Positions 11,242-23,680 of a stretch of 64,000 bases of DNA are shown one piece after another (within the stretch, counting starts at the first letter, position 1; each line of letters starts with the position of its first letter). Location of the stretch: NCBI GenBank assembly GCA_963691705.1, contig OY829542.1:4012188-4076187 (forward strand), in the 5' to 3' direction. The position numbers were made by a program, and so were the translations under genes. Origin of the DNA: Viola odorata (Eukaryota; Streptophyta; Magnoliopsida; Malpighiales; Violaceae). The notes under the pieces were generated by a model, which made no database searches, was not told the origin of the DNA, and was given only the letters and a program-made list of their open reading frames with translations.

Positions 11242-12463
11242 ACCAGCATTGCTTATCTTGAGTCCTCATTGTTGTTTCGGTTTCCATTCTTGATACCGCC
11301 TTTGGTCATTGTACATCCTGTGCTTTTGGTTTGCTCGGGTTCTCGGTATTCATGGGATTCTTGTTAGGAGCTGTCACCTTAGATTATAGTATGCTTCTGT
11401 GGAGTTTGTCTTTAGATTTCTGCTCTGGAGTGGAGATGTCATTACCTGTATCCTGGTTGTATCATACATGTGATTTTAATATATGATATCGAGTGATTTG
11501 AGGGCCTTCCTCGCGGTGAATGAGGAAGGTATCAACTGTGAACTTTCCCATCATCAAGCTCTGTAGAAGTTGAGCTTCTGTATGGACTGGAGAATTGAGT
11601 TTGAAGAATCCAAAACCTTGCTGGTAAGAAATTGTAACCTTTGGTAATTAATGGTCTCTGTACAGGGACACAATGGGAAAACAAATGTGTTTTGGGTCTT
11701 GAAGAATTCCATAAAGATTGTTCAATAATTCCTGGACTGTTTTTGAGGAATTAAAGGACTCTGAACTGCAGGGTTGATTTCAAATTTGTTAGAAACTGAA
11801 AAAAACTCTTGGAAGCTCTTTGAACTTTGAAGAGTCAATTACTGGAAGACAGAGAAAAATGCCAAAAACAGCATTCAGTGATGCCAGTTGACCGATAGTA
11901 ATTCATTGGTTGTTTACCGATAGTAAACTATGAGTACGGATTCGGGTTCTAGTCCATATCAGCCTATGAAAATAAGAAAACAAGATTTTCTGACCAAAAA
12001 AACAAAGGAAAACAATGTTGTATAAAGAAAAAAGCAACTCAAAGTGCATGTTCTACAAACTAATTACAATATTCTATAAAAACTAGTTATCAATTATAGA
12101 AAGTAAAAAGGGAATATATGTTAAATATTTAAGTTTAACAACTAATACTAAATTTAAAATTTTAAAATTTTAATTAAAAAGTGTATTAGAAGCGTCTGTA
12201 AAATTTAATTTAATTAATCTAAATTACAAAGTAAATAATTTTGCAATTTGGACGCTATTATTTAGTTTTCCTTTATTAAGACAACATTTTGGTTCATCCT
12301 CTCCAAAAGCAGATCTTAAGACAACATTGATACACAAGTATACCAACAGTCAACGATAATACACAAATGAATATTTTCAAAACTCTCAGTGTCAAAGACG
12401 AATCCTTTGCTCCTCCTCCTCTCCTCGCCTTCTGCTATATCCCCGCCAAGAAATCTGCTAGAG
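11242..12463. other. Intergenic: bHLH 3' flank and SUVH promoter
   Basis: The first ~500 bp is probably the 3'UTR of the bHLH gene. The rest is AT-rich with no supported gene and ends in the untranslated first exon of the SUVH gene (before the intron at 12464). Confidence 0.55.
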
Positions 12464-12612
12464 GTAAACCACCTAACCTCTGTTCATCTTTCATTTCATC
12501 CTTGCTTTTGTTTCATCATCAATTTTTGATTTTCGGCTTTAAAGCTCCAACGTTTTTTTTTCATTTTCAATTATGCACTGAACCCCTTTTTTCCCGACTG
12601 TTTCCCATGCAG
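12464..12612 (+). other. 5'UTR intron of the SUVH gene
   Basis: A donor (ctagag|gtaaac) and acceptor (cccatgcag|) bound a T-rich 149-bp intron upstream of an otherwise intronless coding sequence. A leader intron in an intronless gene is a known arrangement in SUVH genes. Confidence 0.6.
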
Positions 12613-12615
12613 AAA

Positions 12616-12636
12616 ATGATGTTTGATACGAAATGA
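12616..12636 (+). promoter_or_regulatory. Short upstream ORF in the SUVH leader
   Basis: If the leader intron is spliced as described, an ATG lies just after the acceptor and opens a six-codon frame (MMFDTK, stop) 107 bp before the main start. Such a uORF could reduce translation of the main frame. The effect is inferred from position only. Confidence 0.4.
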
Positions 12637-12743
12637 AGTGTTAAATTAGTGAGATAAAAAAGGGATTTTCTTTAGGGTTTAGGGGAATCTTGGTTACAGT
12701 GTTGTCATTAGTGTTTGTAGTTGTTTTGCTGTGGTAAAAGGAG

Positions 12744-14756
12744 ATGGTAATGGAAGGAGAAGGGTCAGGTTTTCGTTCCGTGCCTTCAACACCTGATAAA
12801 TCAAGAGTCTTGGATGTGAAACCACTTAGAAGCTTGACTCCTGTGTTTCCAACCCGGTCTGAAGCTCCACCATTTGTGTGTGCTCCTCCTTTTGGCCCAT
12901 TTCCACCTGGGTTTGAACCATTTTTTCCCTTCAGCGGACCGGAGGGTTTTGAACCCGCACCTGACCTCAACCGGCAGACACCCCAGTACCACACTACTCC
13001 TGCAGCTCCCCTCCGCTCGTTCAGAGGTCCAGAATTTAATGGGGAAGCTGCCATGTATGAAGAAGATTGGTCTTCTGAAGGTCATAAGCGGTTAACTTCA
13101 CGATCTCAAAAGAAGCCAAAGATGGTACTAGATATAGAATCTAAATTGGCTGTTAATGACAGTAGTTTTGTTGTTGGGATTAGTTCATCCGAAAGGGAAG
13201 ATGGTAATAGGGAACTGGTTCGTAGTGTTTTGATGAGGTTTGATGCACTTAGGAGAAGACTTAGTCAATTTGAAGATGCTATGGAAGCAACTGGGGTTTT
13301 TAGACGTGCAAATTTAAAAGCATCAACCGTTTTGACAGCCAAAGGAGTGAGGACAAACACGAGGAAAAGAATTGGAGCGGTTCCGGGAGTTGAGATTGGG
13401 GATATGTTCTATTTCCGTATGGAGTTGTGTATGCTGGGATTGCATGCCCCATCCATGTCTGGAATTGATTACATATCTGTGAAGAATGGTTCAGAAGAGG
13501 AGCCACTAGCTGTGAGCATTGTTTCAGCTGGTGGGTATGATGATGATGCAGATGATGCAGATATTATAGTATATACTGGCCAGGGAGGGAATGCAGCAGT
13601 AGATCAGAAACTTCGAAGGGGTAACCTTGCACTTGAGAGGAGCTCAAGGCAGGGCAACGAGGTAAGAGTCATTCGAGGTATGAAAGACCCTTATAATGTA
13701 GCCGGAAGGGTATATTTCTACGATGGGCTTTATGAGATCCAGGAATCATGGGTGGAAAAGAGTAAATCTGGTGGTAATATGTTCAAGCACAAATTGGTCA
13801 GATTGCCTGGGCAGCAATCTGCTTATGCTGTTTGGAAATCAGTTGAGAAGTGGAAAAAAGGAGTTTCTCCTAGGGATGGACTAATTCTTCCAGACCTCAC
13901 TTCAGGGGCTGAAAGTTTACCAGTCTCACTTGTAAATGATGTTGATGAAGAGAAGGGACCTGCTTACTTCACATATGTCCGTACTGCAAAGTATTCTAAT
14001 TCATTTAAGTTAACTCAGCCTTCTCATGGCTGCGACTGCCACGATGCATGCCAACCAGGCAATCTGAACTGCTCTTGCATTAGGAAAAATGGCGGTAATT
14101 TCCCATATACTGCCAATGGGGTTCTTGTGAGCCGTCAGCCGTTGGTATATGAATGTGGACCCTCATGTCCATGTGTTCCTAATTGCAAAAATCGTGTGTC
14201 TCAGACTGGTTTAAGAGTTCGCTTAGAAGTTTTCAAAACAGAGGACAGAGGTTGGGGTCTGCGGTCATGGGATCCTATTCGTGCTGGTACCTTTATCTGC
14301 GAGTATGCTGGTGAAGTAATAGAAAAAGGCAAAGAAAAGCAGGCTGGTGAAGATACTGAAAGTGATGACTATGTTTTCGATACATCCCGTGTTTATGAGC
14401 CGTTCAGGTGGAATTGTGAACCTGGTCTAGTAGTGGAGGACAGTCCCATCGACAATAAGGAGGACTATAGTATCCCAGCTCCCCTAGTCATAAGTGCCAA
14501 AAATGTTGGAAATGTTGCTAGGTTTATGAATCACAGTTGTTATCCAAACATTTTCTGGCAGCCAATTGTGTACGATAACAACAATGAATCCTATCTCCAT
14601 GTTGGCTTTTTTGCAATGAGACACATTCCTCCAATGACAGAGTTGACTTATGATTACGGGACTTCTCGCTCAGGTGAGGTTGACCGTGACAGTGCCCCAC
14701 AGGGAAAAAGGAAATGCTTGTGCGGTTCTACTAGATGCCGAGGTCATTTTGGTTGA
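12744..14756 (+). CDS. SUVH1: SUVH1/SUVH3-type SRA-SET histone methyltransferase family protein
   Basis: A single exon encodes 670 residues, the usual length for this branch. After a Pro-rich N-terminus come the SRA (YDG) domain at about residues 211-386 (GDMFYFRMELCMLGLHAPSM), a cysteine-rich pre-SET at about 426-486 (CDCHDACQPGNLNCSC, CGPSCPCVPNCKNR), the SET domain at about 488-640 with FMNHSCYPN and LTYDYG, and a post-SET CxCx4C (CLCGSTRC). All hallmark cofactor and zinc residues are present. SRA domains bind methylated cytosine; SET domains of this family methylate histone H3 lysine 9. Arabidopsis SUVH1/SUVH3 also read methylated DNA and support expression of nearby genes. Assignment to the SUVH1/3 branch rests on architecture and length; the exact orthologue is uncertain. 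Confidence 0.92.
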   Translation: MVMEGEGSGFRSVPSTPDKSRVLDVKPLRSLTPVFPTRSEAPPFVCAPPFGPFPPGFEPFFPFSGPEGFEPAPDLNRQTPQYHTTPAAPLRSFRGPEFNGEAAMYEEDWSSEGHKRLTSRSQKKPKMVLDIESKLAVNDSSFVVGISSSEREDGNRELVRSVLMRFDALRRRLSQFEDAMEATGVFRRANLKASTVLTAKGVRTNTRKRIGAVPGVEIGDMFYFRMELCMLGLHAPSMSGIDYISVKNGSEEEPLAVSIVSAGGYDDDADDADIIVYTGQGGNAAVDQKLRRGNLALERSSRQGNEVRVIRGMKDPYNVAGRVYFYDGLYEIQESWVEKSKSGGNMFKHKLVRLPGQQSAYAVWKSVEKWKKGVSPRDGLILPDLTSGAESLPVSLVNDVDEEKGPAYFTYVRTAKYSNSFKLTQPSHGCDCHDACQPGNLNCSCIRKNGGNFPYTANGVLVSRQPLVYECGPSCPCVPNCKNRVSQTGLRVRLEVFKTEDRGWGLRSWDPIRAGTFICEYAGEVIEKGKEKQAGEDTESDDYVFDTSRVYEPFRWNCEPGLVVEDSPIDNKEDYSIPAPLVISAKNVGNVARFMNHSCYPNIFWQPIVYDNNNESYLHVGFFAMRHIPPMTELTYDYGTSRSGEVDRDSAPQGKRKCLCGSTRCRGHFG

Positions 14757-15485
14757 ATATTCAGTTATGCAGCTATGATAGTCGGTGCTGAAAGGTTTGG
14801 AGCTTTCCTTTGTTAGAATATTTATGTGAATTGTTAGTTGTTTTTCTTGTCAATTTTGCAATTGTGCATGATTTACTTTCCTTGTCAGTCATGAGATTTA
14901 TGTAGACAGTACATGCAGGTAATTTGAGATCAAATGTGTTGAAGGATTTAAACGAAACTAAACTAAAAAGGTATTAACTTAGATCACCAAACATTCCTGT
15001 ATATATGTTAGTAAACTGGTAGCTTGATAATTTTTTAGCATGTGGATAGGTTAGGGCTTGGTTACCCGTTACCCTAATTAATGCACTAAAATGTTGAATC
15101 CACTAGCAGAAATGCCAAATTGATCGCCAGTAAGGTTGTCTTGAACAGAAACCAGTTTTGGAGAAAATGACCTCGATCATGAAATAGTTAGGAGATAGCC
15201 AACTAAAACATTTTGGGTGTGCAGTGAACACTATGCCTTACTTGATTGCGGAGAGACCAATTATACTCGTCTTTTTGGCAATCATATAAAAGTTGCATCC
15301 TAGTTCGCCAAATTGCATCAGAACTCGAAGCACGTTTACAGAAACTTGTTTGACCTTTGATTTAATTTTTTTTCTTGGTCTGCAGGGGTTTGTAGAACAG
15401 GATTCAGTATCGGATTCTTTTGTTGTGTGTGCTGTCTTCGTGTCATGGTAACTACAAGATCTCAGGCCGAAGCAAATAATTTATG
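14757..15485. other. Intergenic between two converging genes
   Basis: This holds the 3' flanks of the + strand SUVH gene and the - strand glycosyltransferase copy A. No further gene or repeat is recognised. Confidence 0.6.
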
Positions 15486-17732
15486 CTATGTTTTAACCAT
15501 TTGTGGCAGACATTCCTCCGGGTTAGCGTAGAAGGAATCCTCATGCTGTGGTTGACCTGGTATCTTCAATCTTTTCTTTGGTTTTCCCATGCGATCTGCA
15601 TGAGCTGCCTTCATTATAAAGGAGAAATCATCCCAGCTCAGTTTTCCAATCTTGTACTGATCGATTAAACTGACTAGCAGCTTTTTGTTTAACATAATAG
15701 TTGTCCTGAATCCCAAGTATCTGCCAAGTTCAGTGTAATGTAGTGTTACGGTAATGAAATGGTCTCGTAATAGAACAATGTTTGTAATGGATTATGACAT
15801 ACCTTCTATGGCCTTCAACAGCCAATGCCATGTTTCCTGCTTGTGTAGGAACAAAAATGTCACTTTCTAATGAAACAGTATAATCCAGTGCTGCCATCTG
15901 GTTCCAGTGGCCTGAAAAGGGTTTAAGATCTGAAGGATCCAGTAGTTTCTCTTTCCTGACCTATCTCACATTGCAAGAACAATGCTTGTATTAACGAATG
16001 AATCGTATCATTTGTTTGCTAGCCATAAAATACCAGCAGAGATTCAAGTTCGGGTCCTTTGCCTATTAGAAAAATGAATGAATCATATGGAATGTGCAAA
16101 TAACTTGAATTGTCCATAGCTCACCAGATTTGGATAAGCTTCCACCAAGGGTGCCAATCTGGTTTCTCCCCCATATATATCGCCAGATGCGATGTAAATC
16201 TGCATGTTTCGATCGATACCTAAGCTCTGCAGTGCAAGTGCAGCTTCACCAGGAGTTAAAGGGCACCCACCACCTTTTCTTTTCTTTGCAGGATGACCTC
16301 TAGTTTTCCACCAGGGGTAAAAATCCGTGTCAAAAGTCAGAACATGCAAAGTTTAATATAAAACTAAACTAATGTACGGGTAGTAAATTGACGCAAAGAA
16401 TCGAGTAGCCTCATTTTTATCAACTCCACAGTCTCATTGTGAGTTAAACCCTGAGCACAGCCTGTGAATGCCAAAATATCCATTTCATATCTGAGATGAA
16501 GAGCTAAGAAAGGACCCTTCTGCCTCAGAATCCTGACAATCTTTCTGCCAATCTCCTCTATAGGAGCAGTAAACCTCAATGCATTGTAGTTAACTCTGCA
16601 TCTCAGCTTTTGGATCTCGTCCGGAAGATCATTATTGATTAGCCTGGTGTTTGATTGATTGAAATGCAAGACTTTGTGCTTTCGTATCTCAGGAAGAACC
16701 TTTGTGAAGTTGCAAATGCACATCAGCCACAAAGATGATAGAAATTTGATGGTAAGAGAAGTGTTGGTTGTTCGCCTTGAAAAACTTTAGTACAACAGAG
16801 GTACCTGTTGTACTCGAGTTTCTTGAAGGAGGAAATAGGGGAGAACGAACCTTACGATAGTAGAAAGACATTCTTGACCACAATTTTGGAGTGATGGAAT
16901 GGAGAGATGTTGACTCCAATCTGCTCTCCTCCTCTGGAGGCAGCTCTTTCAGGATTCTAACTCCATCTCTCAAAGATTTGATGAAATAATCCACATCAAA
17001 TATATCTTGAAATGTACTGTCATAACACACAGTTTAACACCCAGAAAAGAAAGAAAGAAAACTACAAGAGGATGTTTTGAGTCAGTGGCAGCAGACCTAG
17101 TATCATGCCAAAAGGAGGTATTATCCAGTTCAGGAACAATAAGGGTGAGATTCAAGAATCTAGCAATGGTAACCATGTCACAAATCTGTAAGCAAATATG
17201 GGTTGTTAGTTAGCATATGAAAGTTGCAGAATACCAGTAGAAGACCCAGAAATGAGAGAACCATGCTCGAAGAGTCACCCTTTAGGGTTTGACCATGCTC
17301 GCACGGGCAAGGACTACTTACACTAGTACGCATTTGGTTCAATCCTCCATTGCAAGTTACCATCAGATAACCATTGTTTTCATAAACTCCTATACAAGAA
17401 ATCATTCAAACATTTTTAGATCATAAACCATAGATAAAACTTTCAGACATAAGCAAATAGCACCCACTTTCAATTGGAACCAAGTCGGAATCGAAATCCG
17501 AAGAAACCCAATATTTTTGCACCACAAATCTGTTCCCTAGAGTTCCCAATTCCACCATAAAGACCCACAGAAAGATCACCATAACTGCACCTATTGTTGA
17601 CAGGAGCTTTAAAAGACTGGAGAGGATGGATTTATCAGCTGCATTCTTCACCTTTTTAGATGGATTCTTCTTCTTCAAGTCTATATCCATGGATGCCGCC
17701 TCTGCAAGCTCATGCTTGCATTTCTTCTCCAT
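15486..17732 (-). CDS. O-fucosyltransferase-like GT (PF10250; GT106/RRT-like), copy A
   Basis: Eight exons: 17468-17732, 17322-17389, 17097-17185, 16851-17016, 16410-16699, 16125-16326, 15803-15960, 15486-15720. They give 490 residues if all are joined. A short cytosolic tail and one membrane anchor in exon 1 ([20 protein letters not shown]) suggest a type II Golgi enzyme. Family landmarks in order are [105 protein letters not shown], and [18 protein letters not shown]. The closest relatives I know are the rhamnogalacturonan I rhamnosyltransferases (GT106), but the substrate is not proven. The exon 5-6 junction is odd: the aligned positions read AG|GC and AC| instead of GT/AG, so this copy may be mis-spliced or non-functional. 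Confidence 0.8.
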
Positions 17733-18118
17733 TTCCACATCAAATTGGAAATTGCAGTGGACAAAAAATGTGCAAATCATCCATTAATGCACACTCATGT
17801 CACTTAATTTTGTTTTCTGATGGTATCATTCTTGCTCTTGTGGCATTCATCATGTTTTAAACAGAATAGTGACTCCTATGAGAATGTGATAATAATCATA
17901 ATAGGTAAAATAGACATATGGGTACTAATCAGCTGACAATAACATTTCTCCGCTAGAAAACTAGTTTTCATAACTTTCTGATTCAATAACAAGATCAAAG
18001 TGACCAAAGTTTTTGTTTTTTCAATTGCAAACAACAATTGGGTCTCTAGATTTTAATCAGTACATTGGATTAAACCAAAAAAACAATCAAGAAAAATCCG
18101 ACCCGAAAATCGGATCAG
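17733..18118. other. Upstream flank of copy A
   Basis: About 390 bp between the copy A start codon and a Copia gag remnant. It presumably holds the promoter. No clear TATA box or other element stands out. Confidence 0.5.
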
Positions 18119-18560
18119 CAAACCTGACGTTTTCCTTGTTTTGCTGCATTTAGTATGCTACACATCACTGTCTCCAAATTCAGCTTCCTTCCATGATGAG
18201 CAGAATCACAGAATGACAATACCGAATCCGTCAAGCTAAATGGCAAAGAACTTAACAAAATCAAAGCTTTAACCTCATCATCCATGGCAAGTTCCATTAC
18301 TTCCAATTGATTCAATACTCCCTGGAATTCATTCAAGTACTTTACAACATTCTGGCCATCCTTGTACTTCAAATTCATAAGCTTTCTGACCTCAGAAAGC
18401 TTGCTCCAAGCATCTTTTCGCTCGAACAGACCCTCCAGTTTCTTCCAGATCAAATAGGCATCAGTTTCTTCAAACACATGGTAGTTCAACCCACCCAACA
18501 AAAAAAGAAGAAAAACCAGCAAACCCTGTAAGGAAACAGGATTTTTTAAGTCTTCTCGCG
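18119..18560 (-). mobile_element. Copia-type gag fragment
   Basis: The minus-strand translation contains DAYLIWKKLEGLFERKD, LMNLKYKDGQNVVKYLNEF and MDDEVKALILLSSLP. This is the pattern of the Copia gag (UBN2 / Retrotran_gag_2) domain, where the element's capsid core is encoded. Only about 130 codons remain: no start, zinc knuckle, protease or polymerase follows, and no LTR is recognised on either side. It is an isolated relic upstream of copy A. Confidence 0.8.
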
Positions 18561-19493
18561 CAAATTCAAATTAAAGTTTGAATTTTTGGATCTACCAAAT
18601 AATCAAAACGGCCAATTATTTCCCAAAACTGACAATTAATTCAACAGATGAAAAGATCTCACCAGCTGGGGTCGGCAGAAAAACCCAACTGGCAAACTGT
18701 GGTAAATTTCGCTGGAAACGGCGTCGACTTCCACCGTCCTTCTTGACTGCGATGCTCAGAGAAAACCAATTTTTTTCACCCCGGATCACTTCTTCTGCCG
18801 TGTTTAAGCGCGTTTATCCTGTTGGAGGCAATTTTTAGAACTAATTTTATTGGCACATGTTCAAAAATCAATAAAATTTATATGAATAATCAAAATAAGT
18901 AAATTAGTTTTAATTTGATAGTAAAACAATGACATCAAAAAAATTAGTTTTTTATTTATTTAATTAGCAATGTGCCAATAATTCAAATTCGAATTATAAT
19001 TTCTACCTATGTTAAGAAAAAGAAACTAATCAATAAAATTATGGAAAACCACATCAACTTTGTTTTGAACATTTTGAGTTGATAGGAGTCAAAGAAGAGA
19101 GCAATTTCTTTCAGTGGTCAATGGTGGAAATTTTGAAATTTTTACTTGATTTAGTAAAATTTTCTAATTGATCCTACTTTTGTTTGTTTAAAAGTTATAT
19201 ATTTACCCGTTAGAATTTAGAAATGATTTAAAATTTATAAGTATGTTTTATTAACTTTTATAAAATGTTAGATTGTCCCTAACTAACCTATATATGTAAT
19301 TTTTATATTAAAAATATAAAAAGCGAAGTGATATATACAATTTTTTTTCTAATAATAATAATAATACGCCCCCTAAAAAATATTGGTCATGGACTCATTT
19401 TACATGAAACACACCTGGGCTAATCTAAATTCAACATTTACAAGCTAAAACCATAGGATTCATGCTAAGCAAATTGAAGAAACAGTATATGGC
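18561..19493. other. Intergenic AT-rich DNA between copies A and B
   Basis: The part next to the gag relic (to about 18840) may be more of the same Copia element, but no domain can be read. The remainder is AT-rich and holds nothing I recognise. Confidence 0.5.
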
Positions 19494-21941
19494 TTAGGGT
19501 CTTTTAGCTGCTGAAGGTTCTTCAACAAGAGGAGGCAAGCACTCTTCTGGATTTGTATAAAAGTAATCCTCTTCTTTAGGTTTTCCTGGAATTTTCAGCC
19601 TTCCAATCGGACTCCCCATTCGATTCGCATGAGCTGTCCTGACCGATTTAGAGAACTCATCCCATCTCAATGTTCCATTCTTGTAACCATCTATCAGTTT
19701 CACCAGAACCATCCTGTCCAGGCTAATTGTCACCTTGTACCCCAAATACCTGCATACCAAATATCTTGCAATCATCAGTTTGTAAAAACTATCTCAAAAG
19801 TTAAGTACGTACTAAGCTTTTCAGATTTTGTTGTCTCTCTTTTCTTTTTCTTTTCTTTCTAACTTCCGAAACACATGTATCCCTGGGCCTACTACCTCCG
19901 ATGACCTTCGACAACCTGTGCCATGTGTCCGCCATACGTTGGTACGAAGATATCACTTGCTAATGATACAATGTAATCCAATGCTGCCATCTGGTTTGAG
20001 TAGTTTTTGAATGGCTCGAGGTCTGAAGGGGGTAGCAATGTTTCCTTCTTTACCTGTTTAAACAAGGTCACAAATTAAAAAACCTAGCAGAAGATTTTTC
20101 TCTTTGAAGTTCTTGAAAGAATGATTCAATCTACCAACCAAATTTGGATACACAGCTCTCAGACCAGCCATTCTCCTTCGGCCGCCGTATATATTTCCAG
20201 CAGCAATGTAGATTTGGATGGCAGGATCAATTTCAAATGCCTTCAACACAAGTGCAGTTTCCTCAGGTGTTAAAGGGCATAACCCTGCTTTCCTTTTCTT
20301 CTCAGGATTTATCTCCTTTTCTTTCCACCAGGGATATGCATATCTGAAAAAGGTAACTTTTTTTCATATGTAACAATCAAGAAATTGAAACTGATGATAG
20401 TAAATAGCAAAAAGATAGATTTTCCTAACCTCATTTTTGTTAACTCCTCTGCCTCCCTCTCATTACAACCTTCGGTGCAGCCCGAGAATGCCAACATGTC
20501 CATTTCATACCTGAGATGAAGAACCAAGAAAGGCCCTTTTCTCCTCAGAATACTAACAATCTTTGTCCCCAGCTTCTCAATCGGCGCGACGAATCGGAGA
20601 GCTTTGTAGTTAACCCGGCATCTCAGCTTCTGAACCTCTTCAGGAATGCCATTGTTGGCAAGCCTAGCATCTGTCTTTAAGAAATGGATAATCTTGTACT
20701 TTCCAAAACGTGGAAGAATCTGTAATAAACATACATATCAACCCATTAACATAAAAAGTTATCTGTGATACTTTCTGCAGAGCAAGAATGAACTAGATTG
20801 TTTTCGAGTTTGAGTCATCTAAGTTACGATGTTGTAGTAGTAGGACATGTTAGACCAACTAGAAGGCGGCATGGAATACGGTGGAAATCTCTCCACTCTT
20901 CTTTTCTGGTAAGAGGGCAGCTCTTTAATTATCCGAACCTCATCCCTCATGGATTTGATCAAGTAATCCACATCAAATATGTCTTCGAAATTACTGCCAA
21001 TTCAATAAATTAGGCACAATAAAATGAATTTAATAATTAGTTGATTAAGCTGTTTGGAAGAGAATTTAATTTTGATACTTTTGCTAGAAGCTGTTTTAAC
21101 CATTATATCAGATTTGGGAAAAAGCTGAATCGGTTAAAAATTTATCCCAAGAATCTACATGATTAAGCAAATTAATGACGACCCACCTGCGGTCATTCCA
21201 AAATGAGGTCTTGTCCAATTCAGGAACCACAAGGGTGAGATTTAAGAATCTGGCAATGGTGATCATGTCACATATCTGTAGAGAAAGATTAAACATGTGT
21301 GGGTGTTTATGATCACATGATTAAATATAATTTTGTAAGATTAAGAAGAAAATTACGTACACCGGATCTCATTTGGTTCAATCCTCCATTGGATGAAACT
21401 AGCAAATATCCTCTGTTTTCATAAACCCCTGCATACATGAAAAAAAATAATAAAAATGTGTTTTTTTCTTTTCAAAATTATTTGATAATTCGGTCACCAA
21501 AAAATACCACTACATAATTTCAAAACTTTATATAATATATGAACTTTTGCGTTTTCCTTCCGTAATTTGCAGAAAGTATTATTAAACTAAATACTAATTA
21601 ACAAAAAAAACCTAGATAATTTAATAAAGTGATAAAAAATGATACATTATGATTTCAATCAAACCATATGGATACTTACTTGAAGCAGGGAGGAACATAG
21701 GAGACTCAAATTTGATAATTCTAGGGCTCATGGTCTCTCCTATTGTAGTGAGCTGCAATGCACAAACCCATACCACAAGGACCATGCTTGTAGCTCCTAC
21801 TGCCCACAATCTGGCTACTTGAAATGACCTTAATACCCCAAAACTCTTCTGCTTATCACCATAATTCAACGATCCAATCATCTCAATATTCTTCATCAAC
21901 TTCTCCCCTTTGGTCCCTCCATTTACATTGTTGAACTCCAT
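19494..21941 (-). CDS. O-fucosyltransferase-like GT (PF10250; GT106/RRT-like), copy B
   Basis: Eight exons (21680-21941, 21361-21428, 21187-21275, 20828-20993, 20430-20719, 20139-20343, 19896-20053, 19494-19749), all with GT-AG introns, give 497 residues with no interruptions. Exon lengths and phases match copy A almost exactly. The ATG of MEFNNVNGG was chosen because it gives an exon 1 as long as in copy A; an in-frame ATG lies further upstream. A membrane anchor ([18 protein letters not shown]) precedes the lumenal domain. Conserved blocks include [50 protein letters not shown] and [11 protein letters not shown]. It is the only array member with all parts in order, so probably the functional one. 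A role in Golgi cell-wall polysaccharide synthesis is inferred from the family. Confidence 0.9.
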
Positions 21942-23680
21942 CTTGGTCCCTACTAACTTTTCCTTCGCACCTACATCCCCAAACTCATGATCACATTCTT
22001 GGAAATACTGACCAATCTTCCCATTCTCCGTTTTCACCAGCTGGTCAAGCAGGAGAATGGCAAGATTGTTAGTTTTGAGGAGGTGGGAAATATTGGATTC
22101 TTTCAATTTCTCTCTATTCCTACAAATAATTAGAAAGGGTTGCATTATTATTATCATTATTTATTCCAAAATATGTTAATAAATGACCATTCTTTAGACA
22201 TTGTTGATATCTTTTTCTGCAATTACAAAGCAATCAATCGCAAACATCATGTAATAAACGATGTACGTAGCTCTATTAATAATAACACGATTGTTATGGT
22301 CTTAATTATACTGACGATGGTTTGCGTCATTATTTAATGGGGTCATTATGCTAATGATGATGAGAGATCGATCACGTTTCATATCGATATATATAATTTA
22401 TGAATAAGAATCATAAGATTATGGTTCGATTTTTGGTAAAAGTTTGCAATGTTCATTCTATAGCTTCTTAGAAGTTGTAATGTTGACGATTTTCTTTTCC
22501 TTTTCTTTTGTTTTAATAAAAAATAATTATATTATTAATTATAAATATAATACTAGAGATCGAATCCATGATCTATATTATAAAGACTATATGACGGTTT
22601 TCTTAGTTATTCAATTTGGTTTTATTGTTCCTGTTTAAAGTTTTCTTTGTTACATTTATGTAAAAAAATCACGCAAAATTTAATATAACTAACCAAAAAT
22701 AGTTATAATTAAATTACATAAAAATCCTATAGTTTATAAAATATTTCACTTAACCCCTATAGTTTAAAAGTTTGCAATCTCAACCCTATAATTTTTTTAA
22801 AGTTGCAATTTTAACATTTTTAATAGTTAATTAAAAAAATAGTAAGAAAAATCAATATTTATTACATTTTTTTATTCCCCTTGCTAAAGAGAAATAAATT
22901 GAAAAAAAATGAGAAATATTTTTTTAAAAAATAAATTGTAAATAAAATTTAAGCTAATATTTTTTATTGTCTTAGGACCTACTATATTTATTACATTTTT
23001 TTATTCAATTTCATAAAAAAGTTGCTATTTTTTACTATTTTATTTGAATTTTTAAGTATTATAAACATTAAAATTGCAACTTTCAATAAACTATAGGGGT
23101 GAACATTCTAAAATTGTAAACATTAAAAAGTTAAGAGAAATATTTTGTAAATTATAGAGTTTTTTTTACGTAGTTCACCCTAAAATATAAATAGGATTAG
23201 TATAGTAAAATCATAAATGAAAGAGTCTGAAATTATCACCACCCTTGAAACTAATTAAGAGAGTTACACTCTAACGAGGCGAGGAAAGACAACATCAATC
23301 TTATTGCCCTCTAGTTGTAAGATACTAAGTATGATCTATTTGACATTAATTGGTTAAAGTTTTTATATAATTTTTTATAATGGTAAAAATCACCAAATTG
23401 GTAAAAAAATCACCTAACTATAAAGACGTGAGAGCAATCCAAATCACCGAACCCGACCCAACTATTAAGAATTTGGTTAGTCGGTTCTAACTTTTCTAAA
23501 ATTGAAATAACTTGACTTGATCCTTAAATTTTTTTTAAAGATAATTTGACATTTCATTAATTTGAACAATCCAACGGTACAAAAGATGTAACAATTTCAG
23601 GGCATTCCCCTTGCTAAAGAGAAGACATGCTGCAACAAATCAAATCTAATTAACTCATGCGCAACATTCTACCCTAATAG
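21942..23680. other. Intergenic DNA upstream of copy B
   Basis: This holds the copy B promoter, a foldback-like repeat at about 22711-23172, and AT-rich sequence up to the Gypsy element. No gene is supported. Confidence 0.55.
22711..23172. repeat. Imperfect foldback (inverted-repeat) element, ~460 bp
   Basis: The left end reads acataaaaatcctatagttt...aaaatatttcacttaac. The right end, reverse-complemented, reads acgtaaaaaaaactctataa...aaaatatttctcttaac. The inner parts (taacccctatagttt and aaactataggggtgaa) also pair. It looks like an old MITE or foldback element. I found no clear target-site duplication. Confidence 0.5.

Noticed and set aside
12641..13085. Open frames antisense to the SUVH start
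   Set aside because: They are shadows of the SUVH coding sequence, which has complete domain support on the + strand.
18578..18838. 86-codon + strand frame beside the gag relic
   Set aside because: It lies in sequence probably derived from the Copia leader on the other strand and has no recognisable domain.
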